From assembly GCA_041690515.1 (NCBI GenBank), contig JAWLHF010000008.1:1-50169 (forward strand): 50,169 nucleotides of DNA, written 5' to 3'. Source of the stretch: BRH-c25 sp041690515. Lineage in GTDB: Bacteria > Bacillota > Clostridia > Lutisporales > Lutisporaceae. The position numbers were made by a program, and so were the translations under genes. Numbering within the stretch: the stretch's first letter is position 1; every line of letters starts with the position of its first letter. This document shows positions 40,771-48,781 of this stretch, piece after piece. Below the pieces are notes generated by a model. The model saw nothing but the letters and a program-made list of their open reading frames with translations. It ran no database searches and was not told where the DNA came from.

Positions 40771-40795
40771 ACAATAATAAAGCATGGGGATCATG

Positions 40796-41105
40796 GAAAT
40801 TCTATCGCTCTGCTGCTACAGCTGCCGCACGCGGCTCGTGCTTAGTGGTGTTGCTGTAGATGGGTTTTAATCTCAAGACAAAAATTAAGGTAGAAATGTC
40901 TTTCAGCAAGAAATTCTATCGCTCCGCTGCTACAGCTGCCGCACGCGGCTCCCGCTTTGTGGTGTTGCTGTAGACGGGTATTAATCTCAAGACAAAAATT
41001 AAGGTAGAAATGTCTTTCAGCAAGAAATTCTATCGCTCCGCTGCTACAGCTGCCGCACGCGGCTCCCGCCGAGTGCTCTCGCTATAGAGAATTTCTAGCT
41101 TCAAG
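40796..41105 (+). repeat. Tandem array of a 114-base hairpin-rich unit (2.7 copies)
   Basis: Copies begin at 40796, 40910 and 41024 (period 114). Each starts GAAATTCTATCGCT and includes GCTGCTACAGCTGCCGCACG, and CTACAGC/GCTGTAG can pair within units 1 and 2. AAGACA...TGTCTT forms a second small hairpin. The third copy changes after about 46 bases to end with GCTATAGAGAATTTCT (41081-41096), which pairs with its own AGAAATTCTATCGC start, making one long imperfect palindrome of about 74 bases. Confidence 0.9.
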
Positions 41106-41204
41106 ACAAGTCTGGGAAGGATGATAAATTTGATTAAGAGTATGACTGGCTTTGGTAGGGGTGAATTCAGTGAGGGAACCAGTACTTTTTCCGTGGATGT
41201 ACGG
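41106..41204 (+). repeat. 99-base contig-end duplicate containing the start of yicC
   Basis: Bases 41106-41204 are identical to 41305-41403 on the other side of the gap and contain the first codons of yicC. This is an assembly duplicate, not a second gene copy. Confidence 0.93.
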
Positions 41205-41304
41205 NNNNNNNNNNNNNNNNNNNNNNNNNNNNNNNNNNNNNNNNNNNNNNNNNNNNNNNNNNNNNNNNNNNNNNNNNNNNNNNNNNNNNNNNNNNNNNNN
41301 NNNN
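41205..41304. other. Assembly gap (100 Ns), probably artificial
   Basis: The run is exactly 100 N, the conventional unknown-size gap. The sequence on either side is the same 99 bases, so the two contigs overlap and no sequence is missing. Removing 199 bases (one copy plus Ns) restores a continuous gene start. Confidence 0.92.
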
Positions 41305-41328
41305 ACAAGTCTGGGAAGGATGATAAAT

Positions 41329-42204
41329 TTGATTAAGAGTATGACTGGCTTTGGTAGGGGTGAATTCAGTGAGGGAACCAGTACTTTTTCCGTGGATGTA
41401 CGGTCTGTCAACCATAGGTATAGTGATGTTTCAGTGAGGATGCCCCGTTCAATGTCGGTACTGGAGGAAAAGGTCAGGGAATTTGCCGGTGAGAGGATAA
41501 GCAGGGGTAAGGTAGATGTGTACATAAACTATAATACCTTTGGACAGAACTCCCAGGTGAAATTGGATACCAACCTTGCAAAGGCATACGTTGATTCCCT
41601 GAACACTCTTAAGGAGACGTTCGATATAAGGGACGAAATAAGCTTATCGCTGCTTACAAGATTTCCTGACATAATGGCTCTTGAGACTGTTGAACAAGAC
41701 ATGGATGAGCTGTGGGGAATACTTAAGAAAGCACTGGAAATGGCTTTTGGCTCTCTGGTAGATATGAGGCTGCGTGAGGGTGAAAGACTAAAGAAGGATC
41801 TTCTGGAAAAGCTTGTGACTGTCAAGGGCTTTGTAGAAAATATTAAGGGAAAATCATACAGTATAGTTGATGAATACAAGAATAAGCTATATGATAGAAT
41901 AAAAGAACTCACCAATGATATACCTATAGATGAAAACAGGCTCCTTACAGAAGTAGCGGTATTCGCCGATAAGTCCGGCATAGATGAAGAAATAGTCAGA
42001 CTGGAAAGTCATATGGATGAACTGCGTAAAGCTCTTGATTTTAATGGCCCTGTAGGCAAAAAACTAGACTTCATTATCCAGGAGATGAACAGGGAAGTCA
42101 ACACTATAGGTTCAAAAATCACTGATCTGGGAATATTGAATAATGTAATAAGCATTAAGACAGAAATCGAAAAAATAAGAGAACAAGTGCAAAATATTGA
42201 ATAA
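41329..42204 (+). CDS. yicC: YicC family endoribonuclease-like protein
   Basis: The product is about 291 aa. The N-terminal signature IKSMTGFGRGEF...SVDVRSVNHRYSDVSVRMPRSM and C-terminal DUF1732 (GKKLDFIIQEMNREVNTIGSK) define YicC/YloC, shown to be an endoribonuclease family in E. coli and Bacillus. GGGAAGG (41313-41319) is 9 bases from TTG 41329, giving the usual IKSMTG N-terminus; ATG 41320 would add three residues but sits against the RBS. The stop is 13 bases before remA. The yicC-remA-gmk-rpoZ-coaBC-priA order is standard for Firmicutes. Confidence 0.92.
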   Translation: MIKSMTGFGRGEFSEGTSTFSVDVRSVNHRYSDVSVRMPRSMSVLEEKVREFAGERISRGKVDVYINYNTFGQNSQVKLDTNLAKAYVDSLNTLKETFDIRDEISLSLLTRFPDIMALETVEQDMDELWGILKKALEMAFGSLVDMRLREGERLKKDLLEKLVTVKGFVENIKGKSYSIVDEYKNKLYDRIKELTNDIPIDENRLLTEVAVFADKSGIDEEIVRLESHMDELRKALDFNGPVGKKLDFIIQEMNREVNTIGSKITDLGILNNVISIKTEIEKIREQVQNIE

Positions 42205-42217
42205 CTGGAGGTAGGAA

Positions 42218-42496
42218 ATGGGTATCAAACTTATAAACATTGGCTTCGGCAATATCGTATCGGCTAACAGATTGGTTGCAATTGTCAGCCCTGAGTCAGC
42301 TCCTATAAAGAGGATAATACAGGAAGCAAGGGACAGGGGTATGTTAATTGATGCCACATATGGCAGAAGGACAAGGGCTGTTATCATAACAGACAGCGAC
42401 CATATAGTTCTTTCAGCAGTGCAGCCGGAGACTGTGGCACACAGGCTTATAGACAAAGAAGCGGAAGAAAGTGAAGAGATTGCTTCAGAGGATTAG
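42218..42496 (+). CDS. remA: RemA-like extracellular matrix regulator (DUF370)
   Basis: RemA is a DNA-binding protein that activates biofilm-matrix genes in Bacillus. The 92-aa protein matches DUF370 along its length (IKLINIGFGNIVSANRLVAIVSPESAPIKRIIQEARDRGMLIDATYGRRTRAVIITDSDHIVLSAVQPETVAHRL). The basic YGRRTR loop is a likely DNA contact. CTGGAGGTAGG precedes ATG. Its regulatory targets in this organism are unknown; the pilus and wall proteins in this window are possible but unproven. Confidence 0.93.
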   Translation: MGIKLINIGFGNIVSANRLVAIVSPESAPIKRIIQEARDRGMLIDATYGRRTRAVIITDSDHIVLSAVQPETVAHRLIDKEAEESEEIASED

Positions 42497-42513
42497 AAAA
42501 AGCGGAGGGGAAT

Positions 42514-43125
42514 ATGAAGAGCAAGGGGCTGCTTATTGTAATATCAGGGCCTTCTGGTGCAGGTAAAGGCACTATATGCAGGGAACTCCTTAATGGATAT
42601 AGCAAGGATTTGGAGCTCTCTGTCTCAGCTACGACCAGAAAACCTAGAGATGGGGAAACAGAAGGGGTTAATTACTTCTTTAAAGATAAGGAAGAGTTTA
42701 TTCTAATGGCAGAAAATGGGGAGTTCATTGAATACGCAAAGGTACATGACAATTATTACGGGACTCCTAAAAAATATGTCATTGATAAACTTGAGGAAGG
42801 AAAAAGTGTGATTCTGGAAATAGATGTCCAGGGCGGAATGAAGCTGAAGCACGTTTTTCCGGAAGCAGTATATATTTTCATCATGCCTCCTTCTTTTGAA
42901 GAACTGCGGAAGAGAATAGAAGGACGGGGTACAGAGACACAGCAGGATGTATGTAAAAGAATGAAGAATGCTTATGGAGAAATAAATTACGCACATAATT
43001 ATGATTATGTGGTGGTAAATGATGATTTAAAGGATGCAGCTGCAAAAATTAACTGCATACTAACTGCGGAAAAGTGCAGAATCACAAGGTGCAACATAGA
43101 TTTTGACAAATTCAGGGAGGTATAA
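42514..43125 (+). CDS. gmk: Guanylate kinase
   Basis: Gmk phosphorylates GMP to GDP. The P-loop GPSGAGKGTI (about residues 11-20), the GMP-binding SATTRKPRDGETEGVNYFF, and the YGTPKKYV and LEIDVQGGMKLK motifs are all present in a 203-aa chain of normal length. AGCGGAGGGG precedes ATG. It overlaps no gene but is one base from rpoZ, supporting co-expression. Confidence 0.96.
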   Translation: MKSKGLLIVISGPSGAGKGTICRELLNGYSKDLELSVSATTRKPRDGETEGVNYFFKDKEEFILMAENGEFIEYAKVHDNYYGTPKKYVIDKLEEGKSVILEIDVQGGMKLKHVFPEAVYIFIMPPSFEELRKRIEGRGTETQQDVCKRMKNAYGEINYAHNYDYVVVNDDLKDAAAKINCILTAEKCRITRCNIDFDKFREV

Positions 43126-43126
43126 T

Positions 43127-43339
43127 ATGATATATCCTACACTATCATCACTATTGGATAAGGTCGACAGCAAGTATACACTTGTAGTTGCAGTAGCAAA
43201 GAGGGCAAGACAATTAGTTGACGGACAGCCTAAGCTTACAACAGTGGAATCTAACAAACCCGTAACAATAGCCATAAATGAAATCAACGAATACAAGATC
43301 GCATACGAGAGGAATATACCGGCAAAGCCGTTGGAATAA
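43127..43339 (+). CDS. rpoZ: RNA polymerase omega subunit
   Basis: The product is 70 aa. The core motif LDKVDSKYTLVVAVAKRARQLVDG...NKPVTIAINEINEYKIAYE is typical of omega, which assists assembly of the beta-prime subunit. GGGAGGT at 43115-43121 sets ATG 43127; the open frame reaches back to 43103 inside gmk but lacks a ribosome site there. Confidence 0.94.
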   Translation: MIYPTLSSLLDKVDSKYTLVVAVAKRARQLVDGQPKLTTVESNKPVTIAINEINEYKIAYERNIPAKPLE

Positions 43340-43452
43340 ACGCAAAAACCTGTATTTTCAACAGGAATGTATTTAATAACATTTATTGATGCATTTATGC
43401 GGATTATGAATCTGACGAGATGATAAGTCCGAATAATGCTTGGGAGAATGAA

Positions 43453-44649
43453 ATGCTAAACGGGAAGAAAATAGTTCTGGGGGTATCGGGAGGAATAGCA
43501 GCATATAAGGCCTGTGAGCTTGTCAGCAGGCTTAAAAAACTTAATGCTGAAGTACATGTAATTATGACAGAGTCAGCAGCCAGATTTGTGACCCCTCTTA
43601 CCTTTCAGTCCCTTTCATTGAATCAAGTGGCAGTTGATATGTTTGAAGCCCCAAAATACTGGGAGATAGAGCATATATCCCTTGCCAAGCTTGCAGATGT
43701 CCTTGTAATTGCTCCTGCAACAGCAAATATCATTGGAAAGCTTGCGGGAGGAATAGCAGATGACATGCTGTCAACTACAGCCATGGCTACAAAGGCAAAG
43801 ATCATTATAGCCCCGGCGATGAATACAAATATGTATGAGAACCTTGTGGTTCAAGGGAACATCAGTCTGCTGAAGGAACTGGGCTGCATTTTTGTTGAAC
43901 CTGAAGAAGGAAGGCTGGCATGCGGTGACATCGGAAAAGGGAAAATGGCAGATCCAAGTGTCATTGAAAAGGCTGTTGTAGAGATATTAAGTCAGGAACA
44001 AGATTTTTACGGCAAGACCGTTCTTGTGACTGCCGGACCAACCAGAGAATCCATTGATCCTGTGAGATTTATATCAAATAATTCTACGGGGAAAATGGGC
44101 TATGCAATTGCCAAAAAAGCGTCGGAGAGAGGCGCAAAGGTAATGCTGGTATCAGGGCCTGTAAATCTTGAAACACCTGCCGGTGTAGAACGTTATGATG
44201 TTGTATCGGCACAGGATATGTTTGAACAGGTCATGGAGCTTTTTCCCAAATGCGACATAGTGATCAAAGCTGCGGCAGTGGCGGACTTCGCACCTCTGGA
44301 TACATATACTCAGAAGGTAAAGAAGACAAACTCCCAGCTGGAACTGAAGCTAAAGAAGAACCCTGACATACTATATGAACTGGGGAAGATCAAGGGTGAC
44401 AAGATAATAGTAGGCTTTGCCATGGAGACAGAGAATCTTGTAGAAAATGCGGCAGAGAAAGTCAGGAAAAAGAATCTGGACTTCATAGTTGCTAACGATC
44501 TCAATGAAACAGGCGCAGGGTTCGCAGCTGATACAAATGTTGTAAAGATAATTGACAGGGATGGGAATATAAATAGTATTCCAATTATGAAAAAGACTGA
44601 GGTCGCAGATATCATTCTCGATAGGATAAGACATATAAAGCGTACATAG
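43453..44649 (+). CDS. coaBC: Bifunctional phosphopantothenoylcysteine decarboxylase / phosphopantothenate-cysteine ligase
   Basis: CoaBC makes 4'-phosphopantetheine from phosphopantothenate and cysteine for coenzyme A synthesis. The N-terminal flavoprotein half has VLGVSGGIAAYKACEL, the His in EHISLAKLAD, PAMNTNMYEN and the Cys in RLACGDIGKGKMA. The C-terminal ligase half has TAGPTRESIDPVRFISNNSTGKMGYAIA, KAAAVADFAP and the dimer/CTP-binding KKNPDILYELG. The start is placed at ATG 43453 by GGGAGA 6-10 bases upstream (frame open from 43420). Its stop lies in the loop of a terminator. Confidence 0.95.
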   Translation: MLNGKKIVLGVSGGIAAYKACELVSRLKKLNAEVHVIMTESAARFVTPLTFQSLSLNQVAVDMFEAPKYWEIEHISLAKLADVLVIAPATANIIGKLAGGIADDMLSTTAMATKAKIIIAPAMNTNMYENLVVQGNISLLKELGCIFVEPEEGRLACGDIGKGKMADPSVIEKAVVEILSQEQDFYGKTVLVTAGPTRESIDPVRFISNNSTGKMGYAIAKKASERGAKVMLVSGPVNLETPAGVERYDVVSAQDMFEQVMELFPKCDIVIKAAAVADFAPLDTYTQKVKKTNSQLELKLKKNPDILYELGKIKGDKIIVGFAMETENLVENAAEKVRKKNLDFIVANDLNETGAGFAADTNVVKIIDRDGNINSIPIMKKTEVADIILDRIRHIKRT

Positions 44650-44662
44650 CAGTACGCTTTTT
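44637..44662 (+). terminator. Terminator overlapping the coaBC stop codon
   Basis: AAAGCGTAC (44637-44645) pairs with GTACGCTTT (44652-44660), followed by TT. The loop contains the TAG stop of coaBC (44647-44649). Confidence 0.75.
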
Positions 44663-44725
44663 AGCTATATTGGACTTGATAGGACTGGCTTGGTTTTCAG
44701 CATACAAGCCTTTGGGGGAAAACAC

Positions 44726-47167
44726 ATGGATAACAATTTATTTGCAGAGGTCATTGTAGCAAACAAATGTAAAGAAACAGACAGAACATACAGCTATCTT
44801 ATTCCGGAGGAAATGAAGCCTGCAGTTGAAATCGGAAGCAGGGTGCTTGTGCCCTTCGGTATTGGTAATAAACAATTGGAAGGCTATGTTCTCGAGATTA
44901 AGGACAATGTAAATTTCAGCATTAAGAAGGTCAAACCGGTTGCAAAAGTGTTGGATGATGAGCCGGTAATGTCACCTGCACTTGTAGAACTGGCAAAATG
45001 GATGAAAGAGAAATATCTCAGCTACTATATAGATTCAATTCAGGCGATAGTGCCCTCTCCTGTCAGGACAAAGAGCAGTTACATAATTGAACTCGCTGAG
45101 GATGAGAAGGTCTATGACAGAATTGCAGGACTCAACTCCAACAGTATCATGGAAATTATAGAATATATCGAGCTTAATGGAGGAAGTGTCAAACTCGATG
45201 ATATTAAGGAATATTTCAGTGACCGAAAAATAGACTATTATATGAAAAAGCTGTTGGAGGCAGGAGTTGTAAGAAGGTATCAGCAGATAGGAAATAAGAT
45301 TGGAAAGAAGCTGTCCAAGCATTTGTATCTGGTAGAGGGAATAAATATTGAAATAAAGAAAAATGCAAAGAAACAGAAGGAAATATTTGAGCAGCTTGAG
45401 AAGAATCCCGGTATATCCCTAAAGGCTCTAAAGCAAGCCTGCGGTGATTGCGATTCGGCAGTCAAAGCCATGGAGGAAAAGGGATATATCAGGATAGAGG
45501 AAGTTGAAGAATATAGAAAAGTCCAGTCCAGAATGTACAGTGAGATAAGGCATGAGCTGACAGATGCCCAAAATAAGGCTCTGGATGATATCAGGAGCTT
45601 CTTTTCAATGGGTAAGGATGTCGTACTGCATGGGGTAACGGGAAGCGGAAAGACTGAAATATACCTTGAACTTATTGAGGAATGTCTGAGTAAGGGCCAG
45701 GATTCTATAATGCTGGTACCTGAAATTGCATTGACACCTCAAACAGTGTCAAGATTCAGAAACCGCTTCGGAGACAATATAGCCATTCTGCACAGTGGTC
45801 TTTCTGAAGGAGAGAAATATGATGAGTGGAGAAAGATCAAAAGAGGGATGGTGAAGGTGGCTATAGGGGCACGCTCAGCGGTATTTGCACCATTTAGCAA
45901 CCTGGGTATAATAATTATTGATGAGGAACATGAGCATACCTACAAGTCTGAAATAAAGCCCAAGTACTTGACCCGAGAGGTGGCAGAAAAAAGATGCAGA
46001 TTGGAAGGTGCTCATCTTCTTATGGGATCTGCCACTCCTTCTGTTGAGACATACTACAGGGCAAGGATAGGGGAGCTTGGATTGGCTGAATTGCCGGAAA
46101 GGGCAAATGGAAGCCCTATGCCGGAGGTAGAAGTGGTTGACATGAGGGAAGAGCTTAAGTCAGGTAATAAGACCATATTCAGCGATAGTCTGACAGAAGC
46201 TGTTCTCGATAATCTAAGGAGCGGCGACCAAATGATATTGTTCTTGAACAGGCGAGGGCATTCCACCTTTGTTTCCTGCAGAGAATGTGGAATTGTGCTG
46301 AAGTGTCCCCGCTGCAGCATATCACTGACCTATCACATGAAAAACGAGAAGCTGGCCTGTCATTACTGCGGTTACGAAAGGAACAATCCCACCACCTGTC
46401 CCAAGTGCGGAAGTGAAAAGATAAAGTACTTTGGTGTAGGCACTCAGAAGCTGGAAAGGGAGTTTCAGAAGAAGTTCTCAATTAAGAACATACTGAGAAT
46501 GGATGCTGATACTACTTCAAGGAAGAACTCCCACCAGGAAATATTGGATAAGTACAGAAGAAGAGAAGCAAATGTACTTCTTGGCACTCAGATGATTGCC
46601 AAAGGCTTGGATTTTCCAGATGTTACCCTGGTAGGTGTAATTGCAGCAGACACCAGTCTGAATCTGCCTGACTTCAGATCCGGAGAACGGACTTTCCAGA
46701 TGATAGCTCAAGTTGCAGGACGTTCAGGAAGAGCAGAAAAAAAAGGAAGGGTTATTGTGCAGACATACAATCCCGAGCACTATAGTATTGAATATGCACG
46801 ATATCACGATTTTAAGGGCTTCTATGAGCAGGAAATCATGCTCAGGAGGGAGCTGTGCTACCCACCCTTTTCAAGCATAGGAAATATAATAATAAGCGGA
46901 ACAGATGAAAATGAAGTTATAAGATATGCCAATGAGATAAGCAGGAAACTGGACGAGAGTATAAAAGAACATATGGATGCGGAGAAGCTTGGACCTGTTG
47001 CAGCAACAATATCGAGAATAAAAAATCGGTATAGATGGCAAATAGTAATCAAAAGTAAAAGGGAAGAAACTCTGAGGTCAATATTGGGTGATCTGTCCCT
47101 AACATGCGGTGAAGGACAGCCCAATGCAAGTATAAGTATGGATTTGAATCCGCAAAGTATGTTATGA
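44726..47167 (+). CDS. priA: Primosomal replication-restart helicase PriA
   Basis: PriA rebuilds replication forks by unwinding DNA and loading DnaB. About 813 aa: an N-terminal 3'-DNA-binding domain (to about 105), a winged-helix stretch, a helicase core with Walker A GVTGSGKTEIYLE and DEEH box IIDEEHEHTYKSEIKP, an eight-Cys zinc region (CRECGIVLKCPRC...CHYCGYERNNPTTCPKCG), and helicase motifs V/VI (GTQMIAKGLDFPDVTLVGV, QVAGRSGRAEKKGRV). GGGGGAAAA precedes ATG 44726; an in-frame ATG at 44690 lacks an RBS. Confidence 0.95.
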   Translation: MDNNLFAEVIVANKCKETDRTYSYLIPEEMKPAVEIGSRVLVPFGIGNKQLEGYVLEIKDNVNFSIKKVKPVAKVLDDEPVMSPALVELAKWMKEKYLSYYIDSIQAIVPSPVRTKSSYIIELAEDEKVYDRIAGLNSNSIMEIIEYIELNGGSVKLDDIKEYFSDRKIDYYMKKLLEAGVVRRYQQIGNKIGKKLSKHLYLVEGINIEIKKNAKKQKEIFEQLEKNPGISLKALKQACGDCDSAVKAMEEKGYIRIEEVEEYRKVQSRMYSEIRHELTDAQNKALDDIRSFFSMGKDVVLHGVTGSGKTEIYLELIEECLSKGQDSIMLVPEIALTPQTVSRFRNRFGDNIAILHSGLSEGEKYDEWRKIKRGMVKVAIGARSAVFAPFSNLGIIIIDEEHEHTYKSEIKPKYLTREVAEKRCRLEGAHLLMGSATPSVETYYRARIGELGLAELPERANGSPMPEVEVVDMREELKSGNKTIFSDSLTEAVLDNLRSGDQMILFLNRRGHSTFVSCRECGIVLKCPRCSISLTYHMKNEKLACHYCGYERNNPTTCPKCGSEKIKYFGVGTQKLEREFQKKFSIKNILRMDADTTSRKNSHQEILDKYRRREANVLLGTQMIAKGLDFPDVTLVGVIAADTSLNLPDFRSGERTFQMIAQVAGRSGRAEKKGRVIVQTYNPEHYSIEYARYHDFKGFYEQEIMLRRELCYPPFSSIGNIIISGTDENEVIRYANEISRKLDESIKEHMDAEKLGPVAATISRIKNRYRWQIVIKSKREETLRSILGDLSLTCGEGQPNASISMDLNPQSML

Positions 47168-47212
47168 TAAATATAAATATTGGATTTGAAATTAAGGAGT
47201 CTACTGATGTAA

Positions 47213-47231
47213 GGGCGGCCACCGGCCGTCC
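47213..47231. repeat. GC-rich palindrome (REP-like) between priA and def
   Basis: GGGCGGCC (47213-47220), ACC, GGCCGTCC (47224-47231) form a compact GC hairpin in an otherwise AT-leaning gap. Similar GGGCGACC...GGTCGCCC palindromes occur as dispersed repeats in other genomes, from memory. Confidence 0.55.
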
Positions 47232-47309
47232 GAATAAGCGTGGGAATCTCTCATAAAAGCATGTAAACCAAAGCGACAATGGATATTATATAGGAGGTTA
47301 ATAGAATAA

Positions 47310-47765
47310 ATGGCAATCAGGACAATCAGAAAAGATGGAGATGAAGTATTAAGAAAGGTATCCAGAAAAGTAGAGGTCATTGATGACAGAATACTGACAC
47401 TGCTTGACGACATGAAGGATACTATGTATAAAGCTGAAGGAGTAGGGCTGGCCGCCCCCCAGATAGGAGTACTGAGAAGAGTAGTGGTGATAGATGTGGG
47501 GGATGGTCTTATAGAGCTTATCAATCCTGTTATTGTATATGAGAGCGGTGAGCAGATGGAAGAGGAAGGCTGTCTCAGTATACCCGGGATACGTGGACAG
47601 GTAAAAAGACCTTCAAAGGTGATAGTCAGAGCAATGAACAGAAAAGGCGAAACTGTTGAGATAACAGGCACTGATCTTCTGGCAATAGCTATTTCCCATG
47701 AGGTAGACCACCTGAATGGTATACTCTTTACTGATAAGGCAATAAATAAGACATACTACAAATAA
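47310..47765 (+). CDS. def: Peptide deformylase
   Basis: Def removes the formyl group from new N-termini. All three metal-site motifs are present: GVGLAAPQIG, EEGCLSIPGI (Cys ligand) and ISHEVDHLNGILF (HEVDH). The 151-aa length fits the type I enzyme. AGGAGGT at 47292-47298 is about 11 bases from ATG. It is paired with fmt, whose product adds the formyl group. Confidence 0.96.
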   Translation: MAIRTIRKDGDEVLRKVSRKVEVIDDRILTLLDDMKDTMYKAEGVGLAAPQIGVLRRVVVIDVGDGLIELINPVIVYESGEQMEEEGCLSIPGIRGQVKRPSKVIVRAMNRKGETVEITGTDLLAIAISHEVDHLNGILFTDKAINKTYYK

Positions 47766-47788
47766 AGCTTCAGGAGGGAAGGACAGCT

Positions 47789-48721
47789 ATGAGAATTGTT
47801 TTTATGGGCACTCCCGATTTTGCAGTTCCGTGCCTTAAGGTGCTTATTGAGGGAAAGCATGATGTAGCTGCGGTGGTGACACAACCCGACAGGGCAAAGG
47901 GAAGAGGTAAACAGCTTGCGTCTCCGCCGGTGAAGCTTATGGCAGAGCAAGCCGGGATACCGGTATACCAGCCGGAGAGGATAAAGACCCCTGAATTTAC
48001 AAATATCCTTAAGGAGCTGAAGCCGGATGTCATGATTGTAGTTGCTTTTGGGCAGATACTGTCACAGGAAATACTTGACATACCTTCCTTAGGCTGCATT
48101 AATGTACACGCATCTCTCCTGCCTAAGTACAGGGGGGCAGCTCCAATAAACTGGTGCATAATAAACGGTGAAAAAGTCACCGGAGTTACTACCATGTATA
48201 TGGATAAAGGCCTTGATACAGGAGATATGATCCTAAAGAAGAAGATTTCCATAGGAGAAAATGAAACCGCCGGTGAGCTTCATGACAAGCTGATGGCTCT
48301 TGGAGCAGAAGTTTTGTCTGAAACATTGGAGCTCATGGAAAAGGGGGAAGTTCCGAGAGTACCACAGGACCATAAAGAAGCCACATATGCTCCAATAATG
48401 AGCAAAGCTCTTGGAAGGATTGATTGGTCAAAAAGCGCAGAAGAGATAAGAAACCTTATAAGAGGTACATACCCATGGCCCGGAGCTTTTTCCACATATA
48501 AAGGAAAGGTATTCAAAATCATGAGTGCCGAAGTATTGGACCCTGTTGTGAAATATGAAAAATGGGGAACAATAATAAGTGTGGACAAAGACACTATAAT
48601 AGCCGGCTGTGGTTCGGGATCCCTTGGAATAAAGGAGCTCCAGTTTGAAAATGAAAAGCGTATGAGTGTGGAAGCCTATTTGAGAGGACACGAAATAGAG
48701 GTAGGGACAATGCTCGATTAA
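47789..48721 (+). CDS. fmt: Methionyl-tRNA formyltransferase
   Basis: Fmt formylates initiator Met-tRNA using 10-formyl-tetrahydrofolate. Conserved parts are IVFMGTPDFAVPCL, VTQPDRAKGRGK, INVHASLLPKYRGAAPINW (catalytic Asn/His region) and MDKGLDTGDMILKK; a C-terminal oligonucleotide-binding domain (about 205-310) follows. The 310-aa length is normal. CAGGAGGGAAGG precedes ATG. Confidence 0.96.
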   Translation: MRIVFMGTPDFAVPCLKVLIEGKHDVAAVVTQPDRAKGRGKQLASPPVKLMAEQAGIPVYQPERIKTPEFTNILKELKPDVMIVVAFGQILSQEILDIPSLGCINVHASLLPKYRGAAPINWCIINGEKVTGVTTMYMDKGLDTGDMILKKKISIGENETAGELHDKLMALGAEVLSETLELMEKGEVPRVPQDHKEATYAPIMSKALGRIDWSKSAEEIRNLIRGTYPWPGAFSTYKGKVFKIMSAEVLDPVVKYEKWGTIISVDKDTIIAGCGSGSLGIKELQFENEKRMSVEAYLRGHEIEVGTMLD

Positions 48722-48781
48722 TAATGAACAAAGGTAATAACACTGTTAAGATTCACCAATTGGCAAAAGGAGTGAAATAAT

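Larger units (their letters stand above)
40569..41105. other. Long intergenic region between rqcH and yicC with tandem repeats
   Basis: This roughly 540-base stretch has no convincing gene. The left part is AT-rich and holds promoter-like sequences for both strands. The right part (40796 on) is an array of 114-base units rich in short inverted repeats. On the minus strand, TATAAT at 40606-40611 may serve rqcH with a poor -35. Confidence 0.7.

Noticed and set aside
40796..41105. CRISPR array
   Set aside because: The unit is 114 bases and tandem without unique spacers, and no cas gene is near.
41121..41336. Frames reading through the N run, including a longer yicC starting at 41152
   Set aside because: They depend on unknown bases in an artificial gap and on a duplicated contig end.
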